A stretch of DNA of 64,000 nt from Paenibacillus sp. JNUCC32 (GCF_014863545.1 NZ_CP062260.1:2976001-3040000); one strand, 5' to 3'. Shown: positions 34,050 to 42,017, counted from the first letter of the stretch. Numbers and translations are program-made. Notes: generated from the letters alone by a model not told the origin.

Positions 34050-35315
34050 TTAGTTCTCATACCTCGACTGTGCAAATCCAAAGGCGTTCCATAAAGTATC
34101 AAATGAAGATCTAAACATTTGATACAACTCATCTTGACTCACTGCCATATCAGATATCACTACTTCAGGAAGGTGTAGATTATCCCTGTTATAAACTTCA
34201 GCAAAATTATGATTGAAAAAATCTGGACTTATCGCAAGTGTATATCCTTTGATGTTCACCAATGAAATAAATACAGATACTGGCGCTTCAACTCCGACAT
34301 CTTTTTGAGCGGTTAAATAATAAAACACACGATCTATTATGTCTCTCTGCAATTTGTATACCGGTATCTTTTTTCGCGAGTCTACCGATCTTAAGAGTCC
34401 GTTGTCTACTGACTCAATACCTCCTGATTTATAAAACTGAACATAAGAGTGAGGATGATTATAATTTGGCCACTTCGCATATGTCATAAGACCATCTATA
34501 TTGATTAGATGATCCCAACCAGTAGTATAGAGGGGTCTAAGTTTAACTACAGTTTGATCCATATCCTTTATAGACAACGAGTAATTGTTGTGAGGTACCA
34601 CATGGACACTTAAATATGTTGTTAAATCCTCCACTAAAGGAACAACTGTGTTTCCTTTTTCGATCTCTGAAACCCTAGATTCCCAGAACTCCTTCACTTT
34701 AACAACTTCTGGATTAGAATGAAAAACAGGAACAGTCATCAATTCACTTGCCTTTTTTGTTTCAACAGCACCTGGTTCAACCCCTACGTCATTTTGTTGT
34801 CTCTCATCTCCTACTTTTTTTTTGTAGTCTAACACTTTTTTATAAAGGTGCTCTTTAATACTCAGGGAATCATATTTAGCATATATCCCTTTTTGTTGAT
34901 ACTCAGCTTTATATTCATCAACTCTTCTCAATTCATCGTAATTAATACCACTACGTGGTACGGGTTTATCAACAAAATAAACAAGAACTTCTTTTCCAGA
35001 CTTAATAAATAGATCAATCTCTTCTAATGTCCCTGAAACAAAACCTTCTGTTGGTGTCCCCAATTTACTCCAGAAGACGCCAATAACTATGTCACATTTA
35101 GACGTAATTTGTTCATTTATAATCTGTTGAGGATCACTTCCTCTGTAGGCCGGAACCACATCACGTTCCCATCTTGCAGGTAGGAGTACTACATTTAATG
35201 TTTCAGCAAATGAATGATTCCATTCAAAAATTGCATTTGTTATTTCATTACGTTCAGCGGATACATCAGAGGGGGATGCTATAAAAACACGTAACACTTC
35301 AGCGGAAAAACTCAA
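34050..35315 (-). CDS. DUF4062 (TIR-like) domain protein, 421 aa, prophage cargo
   Basis: The N-terminal 150 residues are a DUF4062 domain: LRVFIASPSDVSAERNEI is its hallmark opening, followed by ARWERDVVPAYRGSDPQQIINEQI, CDIVIGVFWSKLGTPT and EVLVYFVDKPV. The fold is related to TIR/SEFIR-like modules seen in immune NTPases. A linker of mixed charge and a C-terminal domain (about 200-421) follow, which I do not recognise; no NTPase, WD40 or other known effector is attached. TTG start with GAGGTG. Much more AT-rich than host genes. Located in the cargo region next to att, it is a candidate for phage or element defence, by inference only. Confidence 0.7.
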   Translation of the reverse strand: MSFSAEVLRVFIASPSDVSAERNEITNAIFEWNHSFAETLNVVLLPARWERDVVPAYRGSDPQQIINEQITSKCDIVIGVFWSKLGTPTEGFVSGTLEEIDLFIKSGKEVLVYFVDKPVPRSGINYDELRRVDEYKAEYQQKGIYAKYDSLSIKEHLYKKVLDYKKKVGDERQQNDVGVEPGAVETKKASELMTVPVFHSNPEVVKVKEFWESRVSEIEKGNTVVPLVEDLTTYLSVHVVPHNNYSLSIKDMDQTVVKLRPLYTTGWDHLINIDGLMTYAKWPNYNHPHSYVQFYKSGGIESVDNGLLRSVDSRKKIPVYKLQRDIIDRVFYYLTAQKDVGVEAPVSVFISLVNIKGYTLAISPDFFNHNFAEVYNRDNLHLPEVVISDMAVSQDELYQMFRSSFDTLWNAFGFAQSRYEN

Positions 35316-35540
35316 TTAGGTCACCTCAGAATTATCATATTAGTAGAACGATCCTAATGAAGTGTAAATTTCACCTATCATGACTACACATAGAACCATT
35401 CTATTCATAATAATGTTAGCTTGTTTGGTTTAATCTGTAAATGCAGATTTATGATATCTCTATAAATCTTATGGTAAATAAATCCTAGTTCTGATAGACT
35501 ATTGTTTGTCATATTATCACAGAATTGGGGGAAGAACGTT

Positions 35541-36101
35541 TTGAAAAAGCCGCTTTATAAGAAATGGTGGTTCTGGGTACTTATTGTTATTGTGGTTGGA
35601 GTCATAGGCAATCTTGGGAATTCAGAAGAACCAAAACAAGCAGCGCCGGACAAGGAAGTAATTGCAGAGCCTGATACCACGGCGAAAAATGATGAACAAA
35701 CTAGTGTCAAAGAGGATGTTAAAGAAGAGGCGCCAAAAGAAGAGCCGAAAGAGGAACTAAAAGAAGAACCAAAAGAAGAACCGAAAGAAGATAATGTCCC
35801 TAGGGAACATAAATCGGCATTAAAAAAAGCGGAACAGTATGCGGAAGCTATGAGTATGTCAAAGGCAGGCATTTACGATCAATTGACTTCAGAATATGGA
35901 GAGAATTTCCCTAAGGAAGCCGCTCAATATGCTATCGATAACATTGTATTCGATTGGAAAGAAAATGCATTAATAAAAGCGCAACAGTATGCAGAATCTA
36001 TGAATATGTCAGATGATGCTATTTACGATCAATTGATTTCTGAATACGGTGAAAAATTTACTAAGGAAGAAGCGCAATACGCGATAGATAATTTAGAATA
36101 A
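35541..36101 (+). CDS. Ltp-like membrane protein with two tandem Ltp repeats (superinfection-exclusion candidate)
   Basis: 186 aa from TTG 35541 (GGGGGAAG upstream). Short basic start, membrane helix (WWFWVLIVIVVGVIGNLG), a Lys/Glu/Pro-rich stalk with repeated KEEPKEE units and then two copies of a 48-residue helical repeat: ALKKAEQYAEAMSMSKAGIY... and ALIKAQQYAESMNMSDDAIY..., each ending in QYAIDN. This repeat is that of the Ltp lipoprotein of Streptococcus phage TP-J34, which blocks DNA injection by related phages. There is no lipobox Cys, so the anchor is the N-terminal helix. Expressed alone, opposite to the late genes, as expected for a lysogeny gene. Confidence 0.78.
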   Translation: MKKPLYKKWWFWVLIVIVVGVIGNLGNSEEPKQAAPDKEVIAEPDTTAKNDEQTSVKEDVKEEAPKEEPKEELKEEPKEEPKEDNVPREHKSALKKAEQYAEAMSMSKAGIYDQLTSEYGENFPKEAAQYAIDNIVFDWKENALIKAQQYAESMNMSDDAIYDQLISEYGEKFTKEEAQYAIDNLE

Positions 36102-36108
36102 AATAACA

Positions 36109-36149
36109 AAACACCCCACAGACCGAATAAGGTTAGTGGGGTGTTTTTT
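36109..36149 (+). terminator. Intrinsic terminator after the Ltp-like gene
   Basis: ACACCCCAC / GTGGGGTGT stem with 16-nt loop and TTTTTT. Confidence 0.88.
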
Positions 36150-36247
36150 ACCGATTCCACTCAGCAGAGCTAATCTTTATATTCACAAACGCTTGGGATT
36201 TTCAAAAATCAGCCTGATCCAACGGAGTTCTCATTTGGCGAGCATTT

Positions 36248-36589
36248 TCAATTTGCCGAAACAATGTCATCGATCTTGATCCATTCCCATTCGCCTGCAC
36301 CGGTCGCAAGCTTGATTTCCCGTCGATACGTATGAATTGTGGATACTGTGCCGGTCAGTTCCTGGTCCTCATATTCATCGAATAAACGCAATTTGATTGT
36401 ACGGTGCATATGAAATGATTCGGCCAGCGCCTGTTCAATCAATTCCATTTCCTGCGGATCAAGAACCGGCTTATACTTCCTTCCCTCTTCGAGCTGCCGG
36501 CGGATGATTGTTTCTTTATGTTCCGGAAGCATCATCCGGCTAGACTCCCATAGACCGTTACCCTCAAGCTTTTTACGTGACGTCGTCAT
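36248..36589 (-). CDS. YolD-like protein
   Basis: 113 aa, YolD family: a basic start, then ELIEQALAESFHMHRTIKLRLFDEYEDQELTGTVSTIHTYRREIKL, the small beta-barrel-like core. The family is found beside Y-family polymerases in phages and plasmids of Firmicutes; here it overlaps the polymerase gene by 4 nt and is co-transcribed. Role thought to be polymerase accessory. Confidence 0.85.
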   Translation of the reverse strand: MTTSRKKLEGNGLWESSRMMLPEHKETIIRRQLEEGRKYKPVLDPQEMELIEQALAESFHMHRTIKLRLFDEYEDQELTGTVSTIHTYRREIKLATGAGEWEWIKIDDIVSAN

Positions 36590-37857
36590 TTATAATGTCC
36601 CCCTATCTTAGCCGATCGATCGAGTGCCTGCCCAGCTGCCGTCATAGAGACAGCTCGAATCACGATTGAGTTCCCGTACTTCTGTTTCAATGCATCGGTT
36701 GTACGCTCTAATGCCATTTGACGCTCGCGGCCAGTATCAAATAGAGACATCTGGTATTCGTTATCGGGAGTGAGCTGCGTCACACTAATGCCCACCCTCC
36801 GGATCGGCATGCCATCCCAATGCTCTGCCAGTAGCTTGCAGGCCCAGCGATATACTTGCATGGTGATGTTGGAGGGGTCCTCCATCTTCATTTGTCTTGA
36901 AAAGCCAGTGGGGCGATCAAAGTCAGCTCCCATACACCCGACCGATACAACATGACCCATGAAACCAAGTGCCCTACAGCGCTGGCAAACCAGTTCCGTG
37001 AGTTCCAGCAGCACGACCTTAATCTCTTCGATGGTGCCGTAATCCCGCGGTAAGGTCATCATGTGGCCGACAGATTTAGGGGCGACCTGGTGGGTCCCCG
37101 GTCGTACGGGGCTGTAATCGATTCCGTTAGCGATCCGCCAATACATTTCAGCATTAATGTCAGAGTTCTTGCCGAATTTCCGTCGCATCATCTGTTTGAG
37201 CTTGCCCAACGGGGTCTGTGCGACATGGCCGATCGTAGGGAGGCCCATAGTAGTAAAATGTCTCGTCATCCTGCTCCCAGCCATAAACATGTCACTTACG
37301 GGCCGTTTCCACAGCGTGTCCGGCAGCATGTCTTTAGTCAAGATGTAAATCCCGGATGGATTCTTTTTCGCATAATTGTCGCAGGCGGTTTTGGCGAGGA
37401 TCTTGGTTTCGGCAATCCCGAAGCGAGTATAAACGCCTGTGGTTGCCTGAACGTGGGTCTGGATAATTCGGGCCATCTCTTCAGGAGTGTCCGCAAACAA
37501 ATGCATCGAGCCGGTTACATCTAGAAATTGCTCATCAATACTGTACGGCTCAACCAAGTCCGTGTACTGCTTGTAAATGTCCGTAATCAGCATGGATACG
37601 TCAATGTATCGCTGCATCCGCGGCTTAATCACAACGAGATCCGGACACTTTGCCACTGCTTCCCCAAGTCGTTCTGCTGTAGTGATTCCTTTCGCTTTTG
37701 CAAGTGGGCAGGCTGCCAATACAATTCCTGAACGGCGTTCCGGATCTCCTGCGACTACCAAAGGCCGATCCTTATATTCAGGGTGTTCGGCCTTTTCAAC
37801 TGAGGCATAAAAGGATTGGCAGTCACCAAGCATGATTACACGTTTGGATGATTTCAC
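36586..37857 (-). CDS. Y-family DNA polymerase, UvrX-like
   Basis: Translesion polymerase, 423 aa, of the phage UvrX type. Catalytic acids: Asp in IMLGDCQSFYASVEKAEHPE and the DE pair in EPYSIDEQFLDVTG. Glu next to the acidic pair is followed by Gln where Pol IV has Ala. The palm/fingers and little-finger regions are full length. GTG 37857 has AAGGAGG 7 nt upstream. Two LexA boxes lie 25-60 nt upstream, so it should be SOS-induced together with YolD. Confidence 0.9.
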   Translation of the reverse strand: MKSSKRVIMLGDCQSFYASVEKAEHPEYKDRPLVVAGDPERRSGIVLAACPLAKAKGITTAERLGEAVAKCPDLVVIKPRMQRYIDVSMLITDIYKQYTDLVEPYSIDEQFLDVTGSMHLFADTPEEMARIIQTHVQATTGVYTRFGIAETKILAKTACDNYAKKNPSGIYILTKDMLPDTLWKRPVSDMFMAGSRMTRHFTTMGLPTIGHVAQTPLGKLKQMMRRKFGKNSDINAEMYWRIANGIDYSPVRPGTHQVAPKSVGHMMTLPRDYGTIEEIKVVLLELTELVCQRCRALGFMGHVVSVGCMGADFDRPTGFSRQMKMEDPSNITMQVYRWACKLLAEHWDGMPIRRVGISVTQLTPDNEYQMSLFDTGRERQMALERTTDALKQKYGNSIVIRAVSMTAAGQALDRSAKIGGHYK

Positions 37858-37882
37858 GCGTATTCCTCCTTCGATCAAAACC

Positions 37883-37919
37883 AGAACATTTGTTTGTATT
37901 ATATGCGAACTAACGTTCT
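37883..37919 (-). promoter_or_regulatory. Two LexA boxes controlling the yolD-uvrX operon
   Basis: AGAACATTTGTTTG (37883-37896) and CGAACTAACGTTCT (37906-37919, perfect GAAC-N4-GTTC) lie just upstream of the UvrX start. The sequence TATTATATG between them could serve as a -10 region. Confidence 0.85.
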
Positions 37920-37930
37920 TTTATCAATGT

Positions 37931-37966
37931 AAAAAAAAGCCACCGCGCTCTATGCCTCGGTGGCTT
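37931..37966 (-). terminator. Intrinsic terminator of the HTH repressor gene
   Basis: Minus-strand stem GAAGCCACCG / CGGTGGCTT with TTTTTTTT; it includes the last codons of the repressor gene, a compact phage-like arrangement. Confidence 0.85.
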
Positions 37967-38171
37967 CTTCATTCACATATTCAATTAATTCAGTAACGCT
38001 GCTTAATTCCAGCGCCTTGTATACCTTGTCCAAATTATCAGGAGACCATGCTTTTGATTTGTTCTTGACCATATCCAGTATTGTAGGATAGCGGATTCCG
38101 GTCAATTCAGATAATTGATTCGCATTCATTCTCTTTTCAAATAGTATTTTGTCCAGCTTGAGCTTGAACAT
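37950..38171 (-). CDS. Cro/CI-type HTH repressor, 73 aa
   Basis: Small XRE-like regulator: MNANQLSELTGIRYPTILDMVKNKSKAWSPDNLDKVYKALEL is a helix-turn-helix of the Cro/CI class without any additional domain. ATG 38171 has GAGG 8 nt upstream. It is divergent from the 70-aa gene at 38,304, and three copies of one palindrome lie in the shared leader, so it most likely controls both. Whether it is the main lysogeny repressor is uncertain, since the early region is outside the window. Confidence 0.82.
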   Translation of the reverse strand: MFKLKLDKILFEKRMNANQLSELTGIRYPTILDMVKNKSKAWSPDNLDKVYKALELSSVTELIEYVNEEATEA

Positions 38172-38193
38172 TTCGATCACCTCAACTTTATTA

Positions 38194-38271
38194 TATACGA
38201 TTATCGTTAAATGTAAACGATATTTGAATAATTTATACGATTTTCGTTTACAATTATACGATTATCGTATA
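38194..38271. promoter_or_regulatory. Operator array: three copies of a TATACGATTATCGTATA-type palindrome
   Basis: TATACGATTATCGTTAA (from 38194), TATACGATTTTCGTTTA (from 38234) and TATACGATTATCGTATA (from 38255, near-perfect dyad). A possible half site AAACGATA is at 38215. Repeat starts are 40 and 21 bases apart. They fill the region between the divergent HTH gene and the plus-strand gene at 38,304, as expected for CI/Cro-type operators overlapping both promoters. Confidence 0.75.
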
Positions 38272-38303
38272 TAATTAAATCAGAAAGGAGGTGAGAGACA
38301 AGG

Positions 38304-38516
38304 ATGGACAAACTACTTAAGGACGCTTTTGAAAAGCTCCAAAAACGCGAACACCTCCTAAGAGTGACCCGAGACCAGATGGGGCTGGGACGGATCACCA
38401 AGGAGGAGTTCAAAAATCGTGAGGATCAGATACTTGGACGGTATGCCCTCACGGAGGCAGAACAGCGGGCGTATGACCTGCACCACCGCATGACGCAGCA
38501 CAAGCGTCGCGGATAA
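38304..38516 (+). CDS. Small prophage protein of unknown function, 70 aa
   Basis: Excellent ribosome site (GAAAGGAGGTG) and own terminator support it. It is highly charged and helical (LLKDAFEKLQKREHLLRV...FKNREDQILGRYALTEAEQRAY), without membrane segments or cysteines. It is divergent from the HTH repressor with the shared operator array, so it is probably repressor-controlled. No family recognised; a short antirepressor or DNA-binding accessory role is only a guess. Confidence 0.7.
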   Translation: MDKLLKDAFEKLQKREHLLRVTRDQMGLGRITKEEFKNREDQILGRYALTEAEQRAYDLHHRMTQHKRRG

Positions 38517-38524
38517 GTTTCAGG

Positions 38525-38557
38525 GAGAGGGGCCGAGATCAGGCCCCTCTTTTTTTA
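38525..38557 (+). terminator. Intrinsic terminator after the 70-aa gene
   Basis: GAGAGGGGCC / GGCCCCTC stem, 7-nt loop and TTTTTTTT. It overlaps the 3' end of the convergent gene at 38,539. Confidence 0.9.
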
Positions 38558-38694
38558 CGCCGCCGTACCTGTTTCAGGTTAAAAGAATCGTATTCAAACA
38601 TCAACTGGTCGAATTGTTCAGAAGAAAGATAGACCAGAGGTATCAAAACATTGTCCTGTACGGCGTAGTCGAGATACTGGATTTTCTTAGTCAC
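38539..38694 (-). CDS. Small prophage protein of unknown function, 51 aa
   Basis: GTG 38694 has AAGGAGG 8 nt upstream, a stronger signal than the ATGs further up. The product, MTKKIQYLDYAVQDNVLIP..., ends in a strongly basic tail (KQVRRRKKRGA) that overlaps the neighbouring terminator. Nothing in it points to a function. Confidence 0.55.
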   Translation of the reverse strand: MTKKIQYLDYAVQDNVLIPLVYLSSEQFDQLMFEYDSFNLKQVRRRKKRGA

Positions 38695-39088
38695 CAGATT
38701 TCCCTCCTTATTCAGGATCATCTTGTTTCCAATATTATATATTAACTCATGGCATAAATAAACTTCGCTAAACAAAAAAAAGAACCCCGCCAGCCTAAGC
38801 CAGTGAGGTACTTTCTACCGATTCCATCGGATTGCACCACGGTGCTACCGTTGATATTAAGACGATTATAAGCCACATGGGGTATATAGTAAATACGTAA
38901 TCTCCTTTTAGGACACTTGCAATAAAGTTATAATTCGAACCTGGTTTATAGCATAAGATTATTAGAGGTAATACAAAAAGCCTATATTTAAAACGTGTTT
39001 TGTAGTTATTTATACTTACATTAGTATATAATGTAAATAGAATTGTGTAATTTTTCCACGAATACTTACAGAATATGGAGGGACAAAT
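38695..39088. other. AT-rich intergenic region
   Basis: The 394 bases have no ORF I trust. A -10-like TATAAT (39027-39032) lies 57 nt before the DUF6414 gene, with a poor -35. A weak, mismatched hairpin next to an A/T run is at 38,775-38,812. A minus-strand frame across the region is hydrophobic, but starts inside the next gene and has no ribosome site. Confidence 0.5.
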
Positions 39089-40012
39089 TTGAAAGAAATA
39101 ATCTATCTTAACACAGATTTCATCAATTCTTTTATGGCGCAAAAATACAAAGGATTACCATTATCAAACATCACTGAACATATGCAACAAGATACCCAAA
39201 CAAATAGTGATGTTGCCAAGAAATCTGGTACAAATGATATCCAGGGAGAAGCCAGCACTGGGGGCGTGGACATTCCATTTATAATTTCTTCACCGAGTGG
39301 AAAAATAATTTATAAATACAGTGGGAATAAACAATATGAGGAAGCAGTATCTTTAACACAAACTGACGCTGGCAAAGAAATTGTTTCTAAACAACTTCAT
39401 GATAATGCTCTAGATGATTATGAAGAATATTTAGTTGAAAAACAACTACTGAATATTATAACTGATTCTACAAATATAGAAGAGCAAATAGGGAATTATG
39501 TTAAGATAACATCCCACTTCAGTTTGTTTGACTTAGAGTATATTAGAAACCTTACAGACCCAGATTCAATGAAGAATTTAATCCGAATCGCCAGCAACAC
39601 AGCGAATTCAAATCAAAATTCAGGCAAACAGAATTCCAAACAACAGAACTCTCAACTCGAACAAGGGATTAAAGCCGTGGAAGTAGTAATGAAATATTTA
39701 TCTTCTATACTTCCAACAAAACTTTATCTTAAACAAGGTAATTATATAGCGCCATTAAAATCTGATTATCTAAGGGAAAGTAGCCAAGAACTAAATTTCA
39801 AGTATGGAGAAGGTTCTGGTATTAAAGTTACTTTAATAGGGAGGGTTACAAAAATATTCGAATCGTTTGAAACTAATATTTTCGAGGAACAAGGAAATTT
39901 TGCGGATTTATCTAGCAGTATCCATGGAATAGTGGAACTAATTCTTAGTCAAATGAAGTCAATAAAAAAAGGAGACGCAATTGTATCCCCTGTTGCTATC
40001 TATTTCGAATAA
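39089..40012 (+). CDS. DUF6414-like protein, 307 aa
   Basis: TTG start with GGAGGG 6 nt upstream. The N-terminus KEIIYLNTDFINSFMAQKYKGLP is typical of DUF6414 (a Y-L-[DN]-T-D-F/L-[VI]-N-S opening). A middle region is rich in Asn/Gln/Ser (about 165-190). No membrane segment or catalytic motif is visible. AT-rich, plus-strand, between lysogeny genes and the lysis module, so probably another cargo gene expressed in the lysogen. Function unknown. Confidence 0.68.
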   Translation: MKEIIYLNTDFINSFMAQKYKGLPLSNITEHMQQDTQTNSDVAKKSGTNDIQGEASTGGVDIPFIISSPSGKIIYKYSGNKQYEEAVSLTQTDAGKEIVSKQLHDNALDDYEEYLVEKQLLNIITDSTNIEEQIGNYVKITSHFSLFDLEYIRNLTDPDSMKNLIRIASNTANSNQNSGKQNSKQQNSQLEQGIKAVEVVMKYLSSILPTKLYLKQGNYIAPLKSDYLRESSQELNFKYGEGSGIKVTLIGRVTKIFESFETNIFEEQGNFADLSSSIHGIVELILSQMKSIKKGDAIVSPVAIYFE

Positions 40013-40160
40013 GTGATCTTTCCTTTGACTTCTTTCTCATATTTTCTTTTTCTAAAGCGATTCGATCGGATACCATTTTGAACTCTTTATCAAAGAGTTC
40101 TTTTTCTTTATTGGTTCTTATTATTCCTTGATCTATAAATGTTTTTATGTGTTTTCTCAT
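39996..40160 (-). CDS. Small basic protein, 54 aa
   Basis: ATG 40160 with AAGGCGG. Charged and helical (MRKHIKTFIDQGIIRTNKEKELFDKEFKMVSDRIALEKENMRKKSK). Its 3' end overlaps the convergent DUF6414 gene by 17 nt. No family recognised. Confidence 0.5.
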   Translation of the reverse strand: MRKHIKTFIDQGIIRTNKEKELFDKEFKMVSDRIALEKENMRKKSKERSLIRNR

Positions 40161-40243
40161 TAAAAACACCGCCTTTACCACAGTATACTTAACTTTCCCC
40201 AAATTTGCTATTGATAAACCCGTTTTTTTTCTGGAATAATATT

Positions 40244-40270
40244 CACCCTGTCAGCATAACTAACAGGGTG
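40244..40270 (-). terminator. Probable terminator at the end of the late operon
   Basis: CACCCTGT / ACAGGGTG stem 36 nt after the holin stop. The minus-strand tail AATATTATT is weak, so partial read-through is possible. Confidence 0.5.
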
Positions 40271-40305
40271 TTCATCAAATTATTAGTTACTAGGTGTTGC
40301 TTTGC

Positions 40306-40581
40306 TTATTTTGTTGTCCCTTTTCGATCACTAAAAACTAATTCAAAAAAGCCGGTTGCAGATAATCCGGCAAAACCACCAGCCCAAAGGCGTAAAGTCA
40401 GGTCGAGATCAGTAAATGGGTAGGCAGCAGCGCCTACTAAAACGCCAATACCTAAGCCAATCCATGGTACAACATTGGAAGGCATATTGATTGTTTTCTT
40501 AACAAATTGCACTAAAGCCAATACAATAACGGCTAATGTCGTGGCAAAGGTCAAAACTGATGTTAATACTTCGTTTTTCAT
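40306..40581 (-). CDS. Holin-like small membrane protein, 91 aa
   Basis: Three hydrophobic stretches (VLTSVLTFATTLAVIVLALVQF, WIGLGIGVLVGAAAYPF, LWAGGFAGLSATGFFELV) and a charged C-terminus (SDRKGTTK) in 91 aa, the layout of phage holins. It directly follows the amidase gene. ATG 40581 is chosen for the AGGGG 10 nt upstream. Confidence 0.75.
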   Translation of the reverse strand: MKNEVLTSVLTFATTLAVIVLALVQFVKKTINMPSNVVPWIGLGIGVLVGAAAYPFTDLDLTLRLWAGGFAGLSATGFFELVFSDRKGTTK

Positions 40582-40582
40582 T

Positions 40583-41380
40583 TTAAACATCCCCTCTCTT
40601 AATGATCATCCCGCCGCGCTGAAGGACCGTCAGCAATCGATAAAAGTCATAACTTCCCCCACTTGGCGAGCTGATCAAGCCAGCTGCCATAGCTTCATTA
40701 ACTGCTGATTTAGCCCATGAAGGAGCCTCCATGAAGTGCAGTTTTTCAAGCTCTGCTATGCGGGCCGATTGTTTTTTGATGGTAGAGCCTTGTTCTTGCA
40801 ACCCTTTCTTCAGAACGTTTTTACTGTTCTCTAAACTGGCAACTTTCCGTACCAATGCCTCAAATGCAGCTTTTTCAGATGCATTCATGCTATCATCCCT
40901 TTCGATTGTTTTGCCGTCCACGTCATCCCGGAACTTTTCCATGTCAATGACGGGGCATGCCTTCCATGAATAGCCTGGATATTCGCTGTGACCTTTGATC
41001 TGCTGAGCGGAAGGAATGACCTTCCGGATCTGTCGTACAAGCTCAAGCGTCGCCTGGTACTGCTCTGGCGTCGGCTGCTGTGTCCGGAAGTCTCCGACCA
41101 TACAAATTCCAAGAGCGTGCTTATTACTGTTTCCAACGTGATAAGTGACCTTTTCAGGGTCCCAACACTTGTACACGGTGCCGTCACGCTGGACCACAAA
41201 AGCATAGGCGATGCCCGGCCATCCATTGGTGTTAACATGATAAGTCGCGAAGGCTTCAGGTGACCCCGTTAATGTAAGCGAGTGATGAATGGCAATCGAA
41301 CGGATGTCCGTCAGTTTCCGGGTACTATACCGCTTTGTCTTGTGAATCGGGAGTTTCCCCCGAAGATCGACCATTTTCAT
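40583..41380 (-). CDS. N-acetylmuramoyl-L-alanine amidase (endolysin)
   Basis: Endolysin, 265 aa. Amidase_2 domain at residues 15-155: IAIHHSLT supplies the first zinc His, KGHSEYPGYSWKACP the second His and the Cys, and YHVNTNGWPGIAYAFVVQRDG the substrate strand. A short coiled coil (MNASEKAAFEALVRKVASLENS...) and a C-terminal repeat-like segment (PSWAKSAVNEAMAAGLI) come next, perhaps an SLH-like wall binder. Overlaps the holin genes on both sides. Several ATGs compete; 41380 has AAGG 9 nt upstream. Confidence 0.9.
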   Translation of the reverse strand: MKMVDLRGKLPIHKTKRYSTRKLTDIRSIAIHHSLTLTGSPEAFATYHVNTNGWPGIAYAFVVQRDGTVYKCWDPEKVTYHVGNSNKHALGICMVGDFRTQQPTPEQYQATLELVRQIRKVIPSAQQIKGHSEYPGYSWKACPVIDMEKFRDDVDGKTIERDDSMNASEKAAFEALVRKVASLENSKNVLKKGLQEQGSTIKKQSARIAELEKLHFMEAPSWAKSAVNEAMAAGLISSPSGGSYDFYRLLTVLQRGGMIIKRGDV

Positions 41381-41792
41381 TACCGTCATCCTTCTCCCCA
41401 CTTATTTCATTAAATTCCTCGATTGCCTTTCTGAATATCTTTGGGACCGGCACACCCATGCGACCCACATTTTCGATTATCGATAACAACTCATTCGCCA
41501 AATAAAAAAAGACCACAGCATTTTGAAAATACTGTTGCCCTCCTAATATGACATCGATGAAATGTGAGATCACAACAAGCCCGAAAATCGCAACCTTACG
41601 TGCAATTCCATGATATCCCTTTCTGCTTTTGAGCTCTCCTTTTATCCATGCGGCCGCCCAACCGGTTAACCAATCGAGGACGACAAGCCATAGAAGCAAG
41701 TTCATTAACATGTTCCAACCTCCAAACATATACCCGGCCAGTGCCCCCAAAGCTGTGGATATGGTTTTAATTATTGAAGACCATTCCCCCAT
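41325..41792 (-). CDS. Phage holin family protein (toxin-secretion/lysis type), 155 aa
   Basis: Three or four membrane segments (TALGALAGYMFGGWNMLMNLLLWLVVLDWLTGWAAA as two, VAIFGLVVISHFIDVIL, FQNAVVFFYLANELLSII) and a polar C-terminus, with the GWAAAWIKGELKSRKGYHGIARK loop typical of TcdE/phi105-type holins. First gene of the lysis module, just after the tandem terminators, so it may have its own promoter or rely on read-through. Confidence 0.88.
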   Translation of the reverse strand: MGEWSSIIKTISTALGALAGYMFGGWNMLMNLLLWLVVLDWLTGWAAAWIKGELKSRKGYHGIARKVAIFGLVVISHFIDVILGGQQYFQNAVVFFYLANELLSIIENVGRMGVPVPKIFRKAIEEFNEISGEKDDGNENGRSSGETPDSQDKAV

Positions 41793-41821
41793 TCGACCCT
41801 TCCTCCTGTCTTTGTCTCTCT

Positions 41822-41880
41822 ATTAAAAAGAGCCCCCAGACCACCCAGGGGCATAAAAAATACGCCTCACGGCGCGTTAT
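41822..41880 (-). terminator. Tandem hairpins between tail and lysis modules
   Basis: Minus strand: ACGCGCC-GTGA-GGCGT followed by ATTTTTTAT (about 41,855-41,879), then GCCCCTGGGTGGTCTGGGGGC followed by TCTTTTTAA (41,825-41,852). Two terminators in line directly after xkdX. Confidence 0.7.
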
Positions 41881-42017
41881 GCTGCATAATCAACGTTTGT
41901 GATTTGCTTGTATTCTTCTGGAGTGATCATCTTTGCAACTACAAAGGTTTTCAGACTGTCTTCGTTATATAAAGGATGCTGGCTATCGTAATAACGCTTG
42001 ATGATTGGATACCACAT
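41877..42017 (-). CDS. XkdX-family protein, 46 aa
   Basis: Short gene below the usual size cut-off. It reads MWYPIIKRYYDSQHPLYN... and ends YKQITNVDYAA. The W-Y-x-x-I-K-R-Y-Y start and K-M-I-T-P-E-E-Y core define the XkdX family found after tail-fibre genes in Bacillus and Paenibacillus prophages. Its ribosome site AAAGGAGGTG lies in the last codons of the preceding gene, whose TAA abuts the ATG. Function unknown. Confidence 0.9.
   Translation of the reverse strand: MWYPIIKRYYDSQHPLYNEDSLKTFVVAKMITPEEYKQITNVDYAA

Noticed and set aside
35700..35830. Repeat array (GAAGAACC-type units) as CRISPR or DNA repeat element
   Set aside because: They encode the KEEP stalk of the Ltp-like protein; no spacers or constant repeats.
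38795..39142. 115-aa hydrophobic minus-strand ORF
   Set aside because: Begins inside the DUF6414 gene, lacks a ribosome site, and its hydrophobicity follows from AT-rich DNA.
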